Assembly (NCBI RefSeq): GCF_025345615.1
Contig: NZ_JAODWD010000003.1
Location: 744,001 to 808,000 of the forward strand
Origin: Mycobacterium deserti
GTDB taxonomy: Bacteria; Actinomycetota; Actinomycetes; Mycobacteriales; Mycobacteriaceae
DNA: 64,000 bases
Direction of reading: 5' to 3'
Every line of letters begins with the position of its first letter. Within the stretch, counting starts at the first letter, position 1. This document shows, in pieces, positions 9,541 through 18,628 of the stretch. Below the pieces are notes generated by a model. It saw only the letters and a program-made list of their open reading frames with translations, searched no databases and was not told the DNA's origin. A program made the position numbers and the translations under genes.

Positions 9541-10258
9541 GGGGACACCGTACGCAGCCCCACGCACGCGACGGTTGTGGGTGGCGGCCGCCGTCGTTGC
9601 GGCCTGCTATGGAGTCTTCCTGATCGTGACCGCGCTGCGCCTACCAGCGGGCTCCGAACTGACCGGGCAGTTCCCGCTGCAGCCCGCAGTCAAGGCGCTG
9701 GCCGCCGTGCTGCTGGCCCTCGCGGCGCTGACGCATCCGATTGCGCGAGAACGGCGCTGGCTGGTCGCCGCGCTGGCGTGCTCGGCCGCCGGCGACTACT
9801 TCCTCGCAATGCCGTGGTGGGAGCCGTCGTTCGTGCTGGGTCTCGGCGCGTTCCTCGTCGCGCACCTGTGCTTCCTTGCCGCGTTGCTGCCGCTGGCCAC
9901 GTGGTCCGCACCCAGGCTCGCCGCCGCGGGACTCACCCTCGTGGCCTGTCTGGCACTGCTGGTGTGGTTCTGGCCGCGTCTGATCGCCGACGGGATGGCG
10001 GTACCCGTGACGCTCTACATCGCGGTACTCGGCGCGATGGTGTGCACGGCGCTGCTGGCCCGGCTACCGACGCCATGGACGGCGCTGGGCGCGGTCTGCT
10101 TCGCGGTGTCCGACGCCATGATCGGTATCGGCAGGTTCGTTCTGCGTTCCGAGTCCCTTGCCGTACCGATCTGGTGGGCGTATGCGGTGTCGCTGCTGTT
10201 GATCACCGCAGGGTTCTTCGTGGGTCGGGCGTCTGAGCCGTCTGCTACATCTGCGTAG
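9539..10258 (+). CDS. YhhN-family membrane protein (lysoplasmalogenase-like)
   Basis: A 239-residue integral membrane protein with about eight hydrophobic segments. It is related to the YhhN/TMEM86 family, whose studied members hydrolyse lysoplasmalogens; it occupies the Rv1401 position. The helix containing [18 protein letters not shown] carries the family's conserved acidic residue (GDYFL), and another lies in [11 protein letters not shown]. The reading frame stays open far upstream, over the esterase gene. ATG at 9539 gives [12 protein letters not shown] before the first helix and is the best candidate, but it overlaps the esterase start codon on the other strand. A downstream start is possible. 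The stop is directly followed by the priA GTG. Confidence 0.8.
   Translation: MGTPYAAPRTRRLWVAAAVVAACYGVFLIVTALRLPAGSELTGQFPLQPAVKALAAVLLALAALTHPIARERRWLVAALACSAAGDYFLAMPWWEPSFVLGLGAFLVAHLCFLAALLPLATWSAPRLAAAGLTLVACLALLVWFWPRLIADGMAVPVTLYIAVLGAMVCTALLARLPTPWTALGAVCFAVSDAMIGIGRFVLRSESLAVPIWWAYAVSLLLITAGFFVGRASEPSATSA
9547..9552 (-). promoter_or_regulatory. -10 element of the esterase gene
   Basis: TACGGT on the minus strand, followed by 6 nt and then the ATG at 9540. This matches the leaderless layout seen repeatedly in the window and lies inside the divergent YhhN coding region. Confidence 0.5.
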
Positions 10259-12253
10259 GTGACGAGCATTCAGGCCGAACACGAGCCGATCGCGCGCGTG
10301 CTGCCAATGCTGACGGTGCCGCACCTCGACCGAGATTTCGACTACCTGGTGTCGGCCGAGCAGTCCGACGACGCACAACCCGGCGTCCGGGTGCGGGTGC
10401 GGTTCCACGGTCGACTGGTCGACGCGTTTGTGCTCGAAAGACGTTCGGACACAGACCATGTCGGCAAGCTGGGCTGGCTTGACCGAGTGGTATCGGCGGA
10501 ACCGGTGCTGACGCCCGAAGTGCGCAGGCTGATCGACGCTGTCGCAGCGCGGTACGCGGGCACCCGCGCCGACGTCGTGCGGCTGGCCGTTCCACCGCGG
10601 CACGGAAGCGTCGAAAAGCAGGCACCTGCGGAACTCGCGCCGCTGGCCGCCAAGCCCGTTGACACCACCGCGTGGGCCGCCTACGCCCGCGGCGAGCAGT
10701 ATCTAAGCGCTGTGCAGGACGGCCGCGCTGCCCGTGCGGTATGGCAGGCGCTGCCGGGAGAGCCATGGGCTCAGCGACTGGCGGAGGCCGCGGCGGTCGC
10801 GGTGAACTCGGGGCGCGGGGTGCTGGCCGTCCTCCCAGATCAGCGAGACGTCGACATGCTGCATGCGGCCGCGATCCAGACGGTCGACGAGACTCGGGTG
10901 GTCGCACTGTCGGCGGGTCTGGGTCCCGCCGCCCGCTACCGGCGGTGGCTTTCGGTGCTGCGCGGCAGCGCCCGGCTGGTGATCGGTACGCGCAGCGCGG
11001 TGTTCGCGCCTGTCGCCGATCTCGGCCTGGTGATGGTCTGGGACGACGGGGACGACACGCTGTCCGAACCGCGCGCGCCCTACCCGCACGCCCGCGAGGT
11101 GGCGATGCTGCGCGCGCACCAGCTTCGGTGCGCGGCGCTCATCGGCGGGTACGCGCGCACCGCCGAAGCCCAGGCACTGGTCCGCAGCCGCTGGGCCCAC
11201 GACCTGGTGGCCCCCCGCTCGGTGGTCCGCGCGCACTCGCCGCGTGTGGTCGCACTCGAAGACAGCGGCTTCGCCCAGGAACGCGATCCCGCCGCGCACA
11301 CCGCTCGCCTGCCGTCGATGGCGCTGCGCACCGCCCGCACCGCGCTCGAGAATCAGGCGCCGGTGCTGGTGCAGGTGCCGCGGCGGGGCTACGTGCCCGC
11401 CCTGGCATGTGCCCGCTGCCGGGCCGTTGCGCGGTGCAGGCACTGCACCGGTCCGCTGTCTCTGCCCGATCGGCAGACGGCCGGGGCGGTGTGCCGATGG
11501 TGCGGCCGCGATCAACCCGCACTGCGTTGTGCGCGTTGCGGTTCGGACGCGGTGCGCGCCGTGGTCGTCGGGGCGCGCCGCACGGCAGAAGAGCTCGGAA
11601 GGGCGTTTCCCGGCGTCACAGTCATCACCTCGGGCGGTGACGCGATGGTGGCCTCGGTGCCTGCCGAACCGGCCGTCGTCGTCGCGACGCCGGGCGCGGA
11701 ACCGAGAGCCGACGGCGGCTACGGCGCGGCGCTGCTCCTCGACAGCTGGGCACTGCTCGGACGGCAGGACCTGCGTGCGGCAGAGGACACCCTGCGCCGG
11801 TGGATGGCCGCCGCCACTCTGGTCCGTGACCGTGGAGCGGGCGGGGCGGTCGCGGTGGTGGCCGAGACGGCGATCCCCACCGTGCAGGCCCTGATCCGGT
11901 GGGATCCCGTCAGCCATGCCGACGCCGAACTCGAGTCCCGCACGGAGGTGGGCCTGCCGCCCGCGGCGCACATGGCTGCCGTCGACGGTGCGCCCGACGC
12001 GGTGCACGCGATGCTCGAGACCGCCGAGTTGCCGGAAGCGGCGCAGCTTCTCGGTCCGGTCGACCTGCCGGTCGGCGCTCGACGGCCACCCGGCATGCCC
12101 GCCGACAGTCCGGTGAGTCGCATGCTGGTGCGGGTGCCGCGCGACGGCGGACTCGAGCTGGCGGCGGCGCTGCGACGGGCGACGGTGATCCTAAGCGCCC
12201 GGCACGACCAGCAGCCGGTTCGTGTGCAAATCGACCCGTTGCACATAGGGTAA
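10259..12253 (+). CDS. priA: degenerate primosomal protein N' (PriA)
   Basis: A 664-residue PriA homologue for replication restart. The N-terminal DNA-binding domain (about 1-110) and the eight-cysteine zinc region are intact (C384/C387, C393/C396, C412/C415, C424/C427). The helicase core is eroded: no Walker A GxGKT can be found, and the DEAH box position reads WDDGDD (261-266). GTRSAVFAP (243-251) remains. Loss of helicase motifs is a known trait of actinobacterial PriA, so a loading or structural role is more likely than unwinding. GTG at 10259 abuts the YhhN stop. fmt, rsmB, rpe and ribD lie further downstream. Confidence 0.92.
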   Translation: MTSIQAEHEPIARVLPMLTVPHLDRDFDYLVSAEQSDDAQPGVRVRVRFHGRLVDAFVLERRSDTDHVGKLGWLDRVVSAEPVLTPEVRRLIDAVAARYAGTRADVVRLAVPPRHGSVEKQAPAELAPLAAKPVDTTAWAAYARGEQYLSAVQDGRAARAVWQALPGEPWAQRLAEAAAVAVNSGRGVLAVLPDQRDVDMLHAAAIQTVDETRVVALSAGLGPAARYRRWLSVLRGSARLVIGTRSAVFAPVADLGLVMVWDDGDDTLSEPRAPYPHAREVAMLRAHQLRCAALIGGYARTAEAQALVRSRWAHDLVAPRSVVRAHSPRVVALEDSGFAQERDPAAHTARLPSMALRTARTALENQAPVLVQVPRRGYVPALACARCRAVARCRHCTGPLSLPDRQTAGAVCRWCGRDQPALRCARCGSDAVRAVVVGARRTAEELGRAFPGVTVITSGGDAMVASVPAEPAVVVATPGAEPRADGGYGAALLLDSWALLGRQDLRAAEDTLRRWMAAATLVRDRGAGGAVAVVAETAIPTVQALIRWDPVSHADAELESRTEVGLPPAAHMAAVDGAPDAVHAMLETAELPEAAQLLGPVDLPVGARRPPGMPADSPVSRMLVRVPRDGGLELAAALRRATVILSARHDQQPVRVQIDPLHIG

Positions 12254-12289
12254 TTCGACGCAATGCGACACGTCGGACAGGAGTTGAGT

Positions 12290-14101
12290 ATGCGGCGGAT
12301 CCTCCTGGCCCTGATCCCTCTGGCACTGATCGCATTTGGAGTGCTGTGGCCGCTCGTTTTCCGCGGCGGGTCGGAGGCCTCAGACGTCGTTGATCCCGTG
12401 CAGTTCAGCAACTACCGCGCCGATTTCGTCGTCAACGCCGATGGCGATCTCGACGCGGTAGAGCGGATCACCGCCGAGTTCCCCGGCGGGCGTCACGGCA
12501 TCTTCCGGTACTGGGACGTGACGAATCCGAACAGCCCGCACGTGCGGCAGGAGCCGGAGATCACCTCTATACAGCTCGACGGGGAGTGGGTCTCCTACCA
12601 GAAGCTGTGGGAGGACGCCGACCGCTTCGTCGTGGCGAAAATCGGTGATCCCGACAAGTACCTTTCTCCGGGCACGCACGAATTCGAGATCCGCTACATC
12701 GTCGACGGCGTACTCGATCCCGGGAGCACCGGCGCCGACAAGACCTTCGCCACGTCGACCGGTGAGCCGACCACTGTCGGGTCGGTGTTCTTCTGGAACG
12801 TCATCGCCCCCGCGTGGAACAACCGCATCGACGAAGCTGACATCTCGATAACGCTGCCCGACAACGTCTCTGGCGTACAGTGCTCTGTCGGTTACGGCGT
12901 CGGCAGGGCCTGCAGCGACCTGACGGTGCAGGGGGACACGGTCGTCCGACTGTCGGCGTCGAACATCCCGCCGCGCACCCCGCTGACAGTGCGGGCGAGC
13001 GTCGACATGCCGGCCCCGCCGCGCACGGAACTGCCTTGGTCGTATGAATGGGACCGCATCCTCGGACGGTCGATGACCGGTGTCCTCTGGGTCGCGGGAT
13101 TGACGTTGGCGTTCGGCGTCTGCGCGGCCCTCTGGTACCGCACGACCGTCGAACCGTCGCCGGGGTTCCCGTTGCAGTACGGGCCACCACCGGGACTCGG
13201 TCCGGTGCAGACCGAATACATCCGCACCGAGAGCGTTCCGAAGAACGGCTTGACCGCCACGCTGTTCTACCTCGCCGATCGCGGGCTCGTCGATCTACGG
13301 CAGATCGGCGTCAAGCAGTGGAACGTTCGCGGCACGGCGGAGAAAAGCGCTTGGGCTGACGTCGATCCGGTGAGCGTGGCCGTCGGTTCGGCGCTCAAGG
13401 TGATGGGGCCCGACACGGAATTCGAGGCCGAACACACCGTCAAGGCGGGCGAGAAGCTCACCAGGGCCAAAAAGGACATGGCCGACGCCGTGGAGAACTG
13501 GGCTTTCGACAACGGCCTGATGGTCAAGCGCAAGAAGGAACTGTGGATTCGCACGGTCAACGCCCTCGCCTTCCTGGCAATGGTGTTCGGCTTCTTCTGC
13601 TGGCCCTTCCCGAACACGATGTGGGCGCTGCCCTTCGCCGCGTTCTTCCTGTTGTCGGTGGGGTCGTGGAAGGACGGCGTCGGCATGCGACGCACCGAAG
13701 CCGGACGCGAACTGTGGTCGCGCGCGGGCGGTTTCCATCGCATGCTGACGACCGACTCGGCCGAGGCCCGCTTCGACTTCGGAGCTCGCAAAGATCTCTA
13801 CATGGCCTACGTACCGTTCGCCGTGGCGGCCGGAGCGGCGGCGCTGTGGGCGAAAAAGTACGAGGCCACCACCGGCGCCGCTGCGCCGCAACCGGATTGG
13901 TACCACTCGTCGTCGGCGACAAGTTGGGGTTATGTCGGCGGTTCGGGGCAGACGAATTTCGACAGCTTCGAATCGGCGTTGTCGTCGTCCATCGGCGCCT
14001 ATACGGCGTCCCAGGCCTCGTCGTCGTCCTCGAGCAGCGGCAGCAGCTTCAGCGGCGGTGGCGGAGGCGGCGGTGGCGGGGGAGGTGGCGGATCGTGGTG
14101 A
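12290..14101 (+). CDS. DUF2207 membrane protein with Gly-rich C-terminus
   Basis: A 603-residue membrane protein. An N-terminal signal-anchor (MRRILLALIPLALIAFGV) is followed by an extracytoplasmic beta-rich DUF2207 domain to about residue 260. Next come a transmembrane helix (TGVLWVAGLTLAFGVCAALW), a cytoplasmic part, and a helical hairpin around VNALAFLAMVFGFFCWPFP. The C-terminus is a Ser-rich then poly-Gly tail ending GGGGSW, typical of this family. ATG at 12290 is preferred to 12263 because AGGAG lies just upstream. It is coupled to lemA by a four-base GTGA overlap. DUF2207 and LemA proteins often occur together; their joint role is not established. Confidence 0.88.
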   Translation: MRRILLALIPLALIAFGVLWPLVFRGGSEASDVVDPVQFSNYRADFVVNADGDLDAVERITAEFPGGRHGIFRYWDVTNPNSPHVRQEPEITSIQLDGEWVSYQKLWEDADRFVVAKIGDPDKYLSPGTHEFEIRYIVDGVLDPGSTGADKTFATSTGEPTTVGSVFFWNVIAPAWNNRIDEADISITLPDNVSGVQCSVGYGVGRACSDLTVQGDTVVRLSASNIPPRTPLTVRASVDMPAPPRTELPWSYEWDRILGRSMTGVLWVAGLTLAFGVCAALWYRTTVEPSPGFPLQYGPPPGLGPVQTEYIRTESVPKNGLTATLFYLADRGLVDLRQIGVKQWNVRGTAEKSAWADVDPVSVAVGSALKVMGPDTEFEAEHTVKAGEKLTRAKKDMADAVENWAFDNGLMVKRKKELWIRTVNALAFLAMVFGFFCWPFPNTMWALPFAAFFLLSVGSWKDGVGMRRTEAGRELWSRAGGFHRMLTTDSAEARFDFGARKDLYMAYVPFAVAAGAAALWAKKYEATTGAAAPQPDWYHSSSATSWGYVGGSGQTNFDSFESALSSSIGAYTASQASSSSSSSGSSFSGGGGGGGGGGGGGSW

Positions 14102-14631
14102 GTGCGCTTCTGATCATCGCGCTGGCACTGGCGGTGTTGGCGTTGGTCGTTGTCATCGTGGGCTACAACAAGATTCGAGCGGCAGACGTACGGGTTGCCG
14201 AAGCGCTGTCGGGTGTCGACGTGGAGCTGACACGACGCGCGTCGCTGATTCCCAGCCTGGTGCACACCGTGCAGACGTTCGCCGTCCACGAGAAGGGGAT
14301 CCTCGACCACGTCACGAACGCCCGAGCTGCGCTTGCCTCTGCGACGACCGGCAAGTCGGTGGCCCAGCGCAGCGCCGCCGAAAAAGACCTCGACAGTGCG
14401 CTGGCGCCGCTGCTGGCGCTGGGTCAGAGCTACCCCCAGCTCAATTCGTCGAACAATTTTCTCAACCTGCAGGACAACCTGGCCGACACCGAGAACAAGC
14501 TGGCCTTCGCACGCCAGTACTACAACGACTCGGTGGCCGGCCTCAACCGGCTGATCGCGACCATCCCGTGGATGTTCGTCGCTCCGCTGACCGGGGTGTC
14601 GGAGCGGGAGTACTACCAGACCCCGCGCTGA
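14098..14631 (+). CDS. lemA: LemA family protein
   Basis: A 177-residue protein with one N-terminal membrane helix (SALLIIALALAVLALVVVIVG) followed by the helical-bundle LemA domain. The domain contains YNKIRAADVRVAEALSGVDVELTRRASLIPSLV (partial match to the family signature) and the C-terminal ARQYYNDSVAGLNRLIATIPW. The topology should put the short N-terminus outside and the helical domain on one face of the membrane. GTG at 14098 overlaps the TGA of the preceding gene; another GTG at 14095 is better spaced from GGAGG at 14081-14085. That Shine-Dalgarno lies inside the glycine codons of the upstream protein's tail. No function beyond the family name can be assigned. Confidence 0.9.
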   Translation: MSALLIIALALAVLALVVVIVGYNKIRAADVRVAEALSGVDVELTRRASLIPSLVHTVQTFAVHEKGILDHVTNARAALASATTGKSVAQRSAAEKDLDSALAPLLALGQSYPQLNSSNNFLNLQDNLADTENKLAFARQYYNDSVAGLNRLIATIPWMFVAPLTGVSEREYYQTPR

Positions 14632-14641
14632 ACACGATCCC

Positions 14642-14647
14642 TAGACT
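14642..14647 (+). promoter_or_regulatory. -10 element of fmt, leaderless layout
   Basis: TAGACT, then 6 nt, then GTG at 14654. This decides between the two in-frame GTG codons (14648, 14654), since a transcript would start at the second. Confidence 0.6.
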
Positions 14648-14653
14648 GTGCCG

Positions 14654-15583
14654 GTGCGTCTCGTCTTCGCCGGCACTCCCGAGCCCGCAGTGCCCGCCCT
14701 GCAGAAACTCGTGGAATCGCCACGCCACGACGTCGTGGCCGTACTGACGCGCCCCGACGCGGCCTCGGGCAGGCGCGCCAAGCCGTCGCCGTCGCCTGTG
14801 GCCCGGTTCGCGATGGAACACGACATCCCCGTGCTGCGGCCTGCCCGACCGAACGCCGATGAATTCGTCGCCCAGTTGAGCAAGCTCGAGCCAGAGTGCT
14901 GTGCGGTCGTCGCGTACGGCGCGCTGCTGAGCGAGCGGCTGCTCGCGGTGCCCACGCACGGGTGGATCAACCTGCACTTCTCGATTCTGCCCGCGTGGCG
15001 TGGGGCAGCGCCCGTACAGGCGGCCATCGCGGCGGGCGACACGGTGACCGGCGCGACCACCTTCCAGATCGAACCGGCGCTCGACAGCGGCCCCGTATTC
15101 GGGGTGGTGACCGAGACCATCCGGCCAACCGACACCGCAGGTGAACTCCTTGACCGGCTGTCGATGTCGGGTGCGACGCTGCTCGCGACGACGCTCGACG
15201 GCATCGCCGACGGTTCCCTGACACCCGTGCCGCAACCGCAGGACGGTATCAGCGTCGCGCCCAAGATCACCGTCGACGAGGCAAGAGTGCGGTGGGACCT
15301 GCCCGCCCACGTCGTCGACCGTCGGATCCGTTCTGTCACACCGACCCCCGGTGCCTGGACGATGATCGGCGACCTGCGGGTCAAGCTCGGGCCGGTCACC
15401 ATCGACGAGTCCGCGGATGCCCTGGCACCGGGAGCCATCCGTGCCGACCGCGACGGCGTGCACATCGGCACAGGGTCGCAGCCGGTGGTGCTCGGCATGA
15501 TCCAGCCGCCCGGCAAGAAGCTGATGAACGCCGCCGATTGGGCCCGCGGCGCCCGTCTCGATGAATCGACGCGAGCCGAATGA
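14654..15583 (+). CDS. fmt: methionyl-tRNA formyltransferase
   Basis: Formylates initiator Met-tRNA using 10-formyltetrahydrofolate. At 309 residues it is full length. The N-terminal Rossmann-like catalytic domain begins [16 protein letters not shown]. It carries the active-site [21 protein letters not shown] loop (Asn, His) and the LDSGPVF Asp. The C-terminal OB-like tRNA-binding domain ends near [18 protein letters not shown] 14654 is selected on the promoter spacing and on homologous N-termini. Its stop overlaps the ATG of rsmB (ATGA), placing it at the head of an fmt-rsmB-rpe-ribD cluster. Confidence 0.96.
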   Translation: MRLVFAGTPEPAVPALQKLVESPRHDVVAVLTRPDAASGRRAKPSPSPVARFAMEHDIPVLRPARPNADEFVAQLSKLEPECCAVVAYGALLSERLLAVPTHGWINLHFSILPAWRGAAPVQAAIAAGDTVTGATTFQIEPALDSGPVFGVVTETIRPTDTAGELLDRLSMSGATLLATTLDGIADGSLTPVPQPQDGISVAPKITVDEARVRWDLPAHVVDRRIRSVTPTPGAWTMIGDLRVKLGPVTIDESADALAPGAIRADRDGVHIGTGSQPVVLGMIQPPGKKLMNAADWARGARLDESTRAE

Positions 15584-16947
15584 CGCGGCCTCAGGGCAGA
15601 CGTCCGCGACGCAAACCGCTGGATCCCGCCCGCCGCGCCGCGTTTGACGTCCTGCGCGCGGTGTCGGAGCAGGACGCCTACGCGAACCTCGCCTTGCCGC
15701 CGATCCTGCGCGACCGCGGGATCACCGGTCGTGACGCCGCGTTCGCCACCGAATTGGCCTACGGTGCGTGTCGCACCCGCGGACTGCTCGACGCTGTCAT
15801 CAGTTCTGCCGCAGGCCGCTCGACCGACGACATCGACGCGGTCCTGCTGGACCTGCTGCGACTGGGCACCTACCAGCTGCTGCGCACCCGCGTCGAACAG
15901 CACGCCGCCGTATCCACCACGGTCGAACAGGCCGGTGTCGAATTCGACTCGGCACGAGCGGGTTTCGTCAACGGGGTGTTGCGCACCATCGCCCGCCGCG
16001 ACGAGAAGTCCTGGGTGGCCGAACTGGCACCCGACCCGACCGCCGACCCGGTAGGCCATATCGCCTTCGAGCACGCGCATCCGCGCTGGATCGCTCAGTC
16101 GTTCGCCGATGCGCTCGGCGCCCGGGCAGGCGAGCTGAACGCGTTGCTCACCAGCGACGACGAGCGGCCCACCGTGCACCTGGCCGCCCGGCCCGGCGTG
16201 TTGACCGCCGAGCAGCTGGCTGAACAGGTCGGCGGAACTGTCGGCCGTTATTCGCCCTATGCGGTCTACCTGTCGGGCGGCGACCCGGGTCGGCTCGCGC
16301 CGATCCGCGACGGCTCCGCTCTGGTGCAGGACGAGGGCAGTCAGCTGGTGGCACGGGCAATGACGCTCGCCGAGCTCGACGGGCCCGACTCGGGGCGCTG
16401 GCTGGATCTGTGCAGCGGGCCGGGTGGCAAGACCGCGCTGCTTGCGGCTCTGGCGGGGGAGGGCAGGGTGACTGCGGTCGAACCGGCAGCGCGCCGTGCC
16501 GACCTCGTCGAGCAGAACACCCGCGGGCTTCCGGTCGACATCGCGCGCGTCGACGGTCGCGACTCCGGACTGGAACCCGGCTTCGACCGCGTGCTGGTGG
16601 ACGCCCCGTGCACGGGCCTTGGTGCTCTGCGGCGCAGGCCCGAGTCGCGCTGGCGGCGCTCGCCGGCCGACGTGCCGCAACTGGCGAAACTGCAGCGCGA
16701 GCTGCTGGCGGCCGCGATCGCGCTGACCCGGCCCGGCGGCGTGGTTCTCTACGCCACGTGTTCGCCGCACGTTGCGGAGACGGTCGGCATCGTGGCCGAT
16801 GCAGTGCGCCGGCATCCGGTCACCGCCCTGGACACCCGGCCCCTGTTCGCGCCCGTCGACGACTTGGGCGACGGTCCGTATGTCCAGCTGTGGCCCCACC
16901 GGCACGGCACCGATGCGATGTTCGCCGCCGCGTTGCAAGTAGGGTGA
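15580..16947 (+). CDS. rsmB: 16S rRNA m5C967 methyltransferase (Fmu/RsmB)
   Basis: RNA cytosine-5 methyltransferase of 455 residues. The N-terminal NusB-like RNA-binding domain (about 15-160) includes [19 protein letters not shown]. The C-terminal Rossmann domain has the S-adenosylmethionine motif [10 protein letters not shown] (about 274-283), motif [10 protein letters not shown] with its cysteine (about 343), and motif VI YATCS with the catalytic cysteine (about 392). The gene overlaps fmt by 4 bp. By analogy it methylates C967 of 16S rRNA; that site is inferred from the family, not visible here. Confidence 0.94.
   Translation: MTRPQGRRPRRKPLDPARRAAFDVLRAVSEQDAYANLALPPILRDRGITGRDAAFATELAYGACRTRGLLDAVISSAAGRSTDDIDAVLLDLLRLGTYQLLRTRVEQHAAVSTTVEQAGVEFDSARAGFVNGVLRTIARRDEKSWVAELAPDPTADPVGHIAFEHAHPRWIAQSFADALGARAGELNALLTSDDERPTVHLAARPGVLTAEQLAEQVGGTVGRYSPYAVYLSGGDPGRLAPIRDGSALVQDEGSQLVARAMTLAELDGPDSGRWLDLCSGPGGKTALLAALAGEGRVTAVEPAARRADLVEQNTRGLPVDIARVDGRDSGLEPGFDRVLVDAPCTGLGALRRRPESRWRRSPADVPQLAKLQRELLAAAIALTRPGGVVLYATCSPHVAETVGIVADAVRRHPVTALDTRPLFAPVDDLGDGPYVQLWPHRHGTDAMFAAALQVG
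16940..16945 (+). promoter_or_regulatory. possible internal -10 element before rpe
   Basis: TAGGGT overlaps the end of rsmB (its TAG stop is part of it) and lies 7 nt before the rpe ATG at 16953. It may give a secondary, leaderless rpe-ribD transcript. Confidence 0.35.
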
Positions 16948-16952
16948 CGACC

Positions 16953-17630
16953 ATGTCGAAGCCGCTGATTGCGCCGTCGATTCTGGCCGCAGACTTCGCC
17001 CGGTTGGCCGACGAAGCCGCCGCGGTGCCGGGCGCGGACTGGTTGCACGTCGACGTGATGGACAACCACTTCGTGCCGAATCTGACCATCGGCCAACCCG
17101 TCGTCGAGGCGTTGCTGAAGGTGACCGACATCCCGATGGACTGCCATTTGATGATCGAGAACCCCGAGCGCTGGGCACCGCCATACGCCGAAGCGGGCGC
17201 CCACAACGTCACCTTTCACGCCGAGGCGACGGACCACCCCGTCGGCGTCGCCCGCGATATCCGCGCAGCCGGAGCCAAGGCCGGACTGTCCGTCAAGCCC
17301 GGCACCCCGATTGACCCTTATCTAGAGATTTTGCCCGAGTTCGACACGGTGCTGATCATGTCGGTCGAGCCCGGCTTCGGCGGCCAGAAGTTCATTCCCG
17401 AAGTGCTGCCGAAGGTCGGTCTGGTCCGCCGCCTGATCGACGCAGGCGAACTGACCATCGTGGTCGAGATCGACGGCGGCATCAACGACGAGACCATCGA
17501 GCAGGCCGCCGAGGCGGGCGTCGACTGCTTCGTCGCCGGCTCCGCCGTGTACAGCGCGCACGACCCCGCCGCCGCGGTGCAGGCATTGCGGCGCAAGGCC
17601 GCCGCGGCGTCCAAACATCTGCAGCCATGA
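16953..17630 (+). CDS. rpe: ribulose-phosphate 3-epimerase
   Basis: Interconverts ribulose 5-phosphate and xylulose 5-phosphate in the pentose phosphate pathway. The 225-residue TIM barrel has the N-terminal [12 protein letters not shown], metal/acid site [26 protein letters not shown], the [12 protein letters not shown] loop, and the C-terminal EIDGGIND followed by [12 protein letters not shown] phosphate-binding segment. ATG at 16953 is chosen; an in-frame GTG at 16944 would add three residues. The stop overlaps the ribD start (ATGA). Supply of ribulose 5-phosphate also links it to riboflavin synthesis. Confidence 0.97.
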   Translation: MSKPLIAPSILAADFARLADEAAAVPGADWLHVDVMDNHFVPNLTIGQPVVEALLKVTDIPMDCHLMIENPERWAPPYAEAGAHNVTFHAEATDHPVGVARDIRAAGAKAGLSVKPGTPIDPYLEILPEFDTVLIMSVEPGFGGQKFIPEVLPKVGLVRRLIDAGELTIVVEIDGGINDETIEQAAEAGVDCFVAGSAVYSAHDPAAAVQALRRKAAAASKHLQP

Positions 17631-18628
17631 ACCTCGACGCCGCGATGCGGTTGGCGATTCAGCACGCCGACGGCGTCAAGGGCGGCACCTACCCCAATCC
17701 ACCGGTCGGCGCGGTCATTCTCGACCGCGATGGCGAGGTTGTCGGTGTCGGCGCAACCGAACCACCCGGGGGGCCGCACGCAGAGGTGCTCGCCTTGCGC
17801 CGGGCGGGGGAGCGCGCTACCGGTGGCGCCGCCGTTGTCACGCTCGAGCCGTGCAACCACCAGGGCCGGACGCCGCCGTGCGTCGACGCGCTTGTCGCAG
17901 CGGGTGTTTCAAAGGTGGCCTACGCGGTCACCGACCCGAATCCCGTCGCGGCCGGGGGAGCCAGCAGGCTCGCCGAAGCCGGAATCGACGTCGTTGGCGG
18001 TGTCTTGGCCGACGAGGCAGCAGGTGGTCCGTTGCGTGAATGGCTGCACAAGCAGCGCACCGGATCACCGCATGTGACATGGAAGTTCGCCACCAGCATC
18101 GACGGCCGCAGTGCCGCGGCGGACGGCACCAGCCAGTGGATCACCAGTGAGGCCGCCCGCGCCGACGTGCACCGCCGGCGCGCCGCGGCCGACGCGATCC
18201 TTGTCGGCACCGGCACGGTGTTCATCGATGATCCCTTGCTGACGGCCCGCCTGCCCGACGCCTCGCTCGCTGAGCGCCAGCCACTGCGGGTCGTTGTCGG
18301 TGAACGCGAAATACCCTCGGAAGCCAAGATTCTCAACGACGACACCCGGACGATGGTGATCCGCACCCGTGATCCGCACGAGGTCCTCAAGGCGTTGTCC
18401 GACCGCACCGACGTCCTGCTGGAGGGCGGCCCCACACTGGCGGGGGCCTTCCTTCGGGCCGGGGTGATCGACCGCATTCTGGCCTACGTCGCGCCCATCC
18501 TGCTGGGCGGGCCGATCACCGCGATCGACGACGTCGGGGTGCTGTCGATATCACAGGCCCAGCGGTGGCGGTACGACGGTATCGAGCCGATCGGACCTGA
18601 CCTGCTGCTCAGTCTGATTCCGAGTTAG
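17627..18628 (+). CDS. ribD: bifunctional riboflavin deaminase/reductase RibD
   Basis: A 333-residue two-domain enzyme catalysing the second and third steps of riboflavin synthesis from GTP. The N-terminal cytidine-deaminase-like domain has zinc ligands H51 and catalytic E53 (PHAEVLAL) plus C76 and C85 ([11 protein letters not shown]). The C-terminal reductase domain has [15 protein letters not shown], the NADPH-binding [14 protein letters not shown], and [12 protein letters not shown]. It overlaps the rpe stop by 4 bp. Its 3' end overlaps the convergent ABC ATPase gene by 20 bp. The other riboflavin genes lie 5-8 kb downstream, so the pathway is split across several transcripts. Confidence 0.95.
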   Translation: MNLDAAMRLAIQHADGVKGGTYPNPPVGAVILDRDGEVVGVGATEPPGGPHAEVLALRRAGERATGGAAVVTLEPCNHQGRTPPCVDALVAAGVSKVAYAVTDPNPVAAGGASRLAEAGIDVVGGVLADEAAGGPLREWLHKQRTGSPHVTWKFATSIDGRSAAADGTSQWITSEAARADVHRRRAAADAILVGTGTVFIDDPLLTARLPDASLAERQPLRVVVGEREIPSEAKILNDDTRTMVIRTRDPHEVLKALSDRTDVLLEGGPTLAGAFLRAGVIDRILAYVAPILLGGPITAIDDVGVLSISQAQRWRYDGIEPIGPDLLLSLIPS

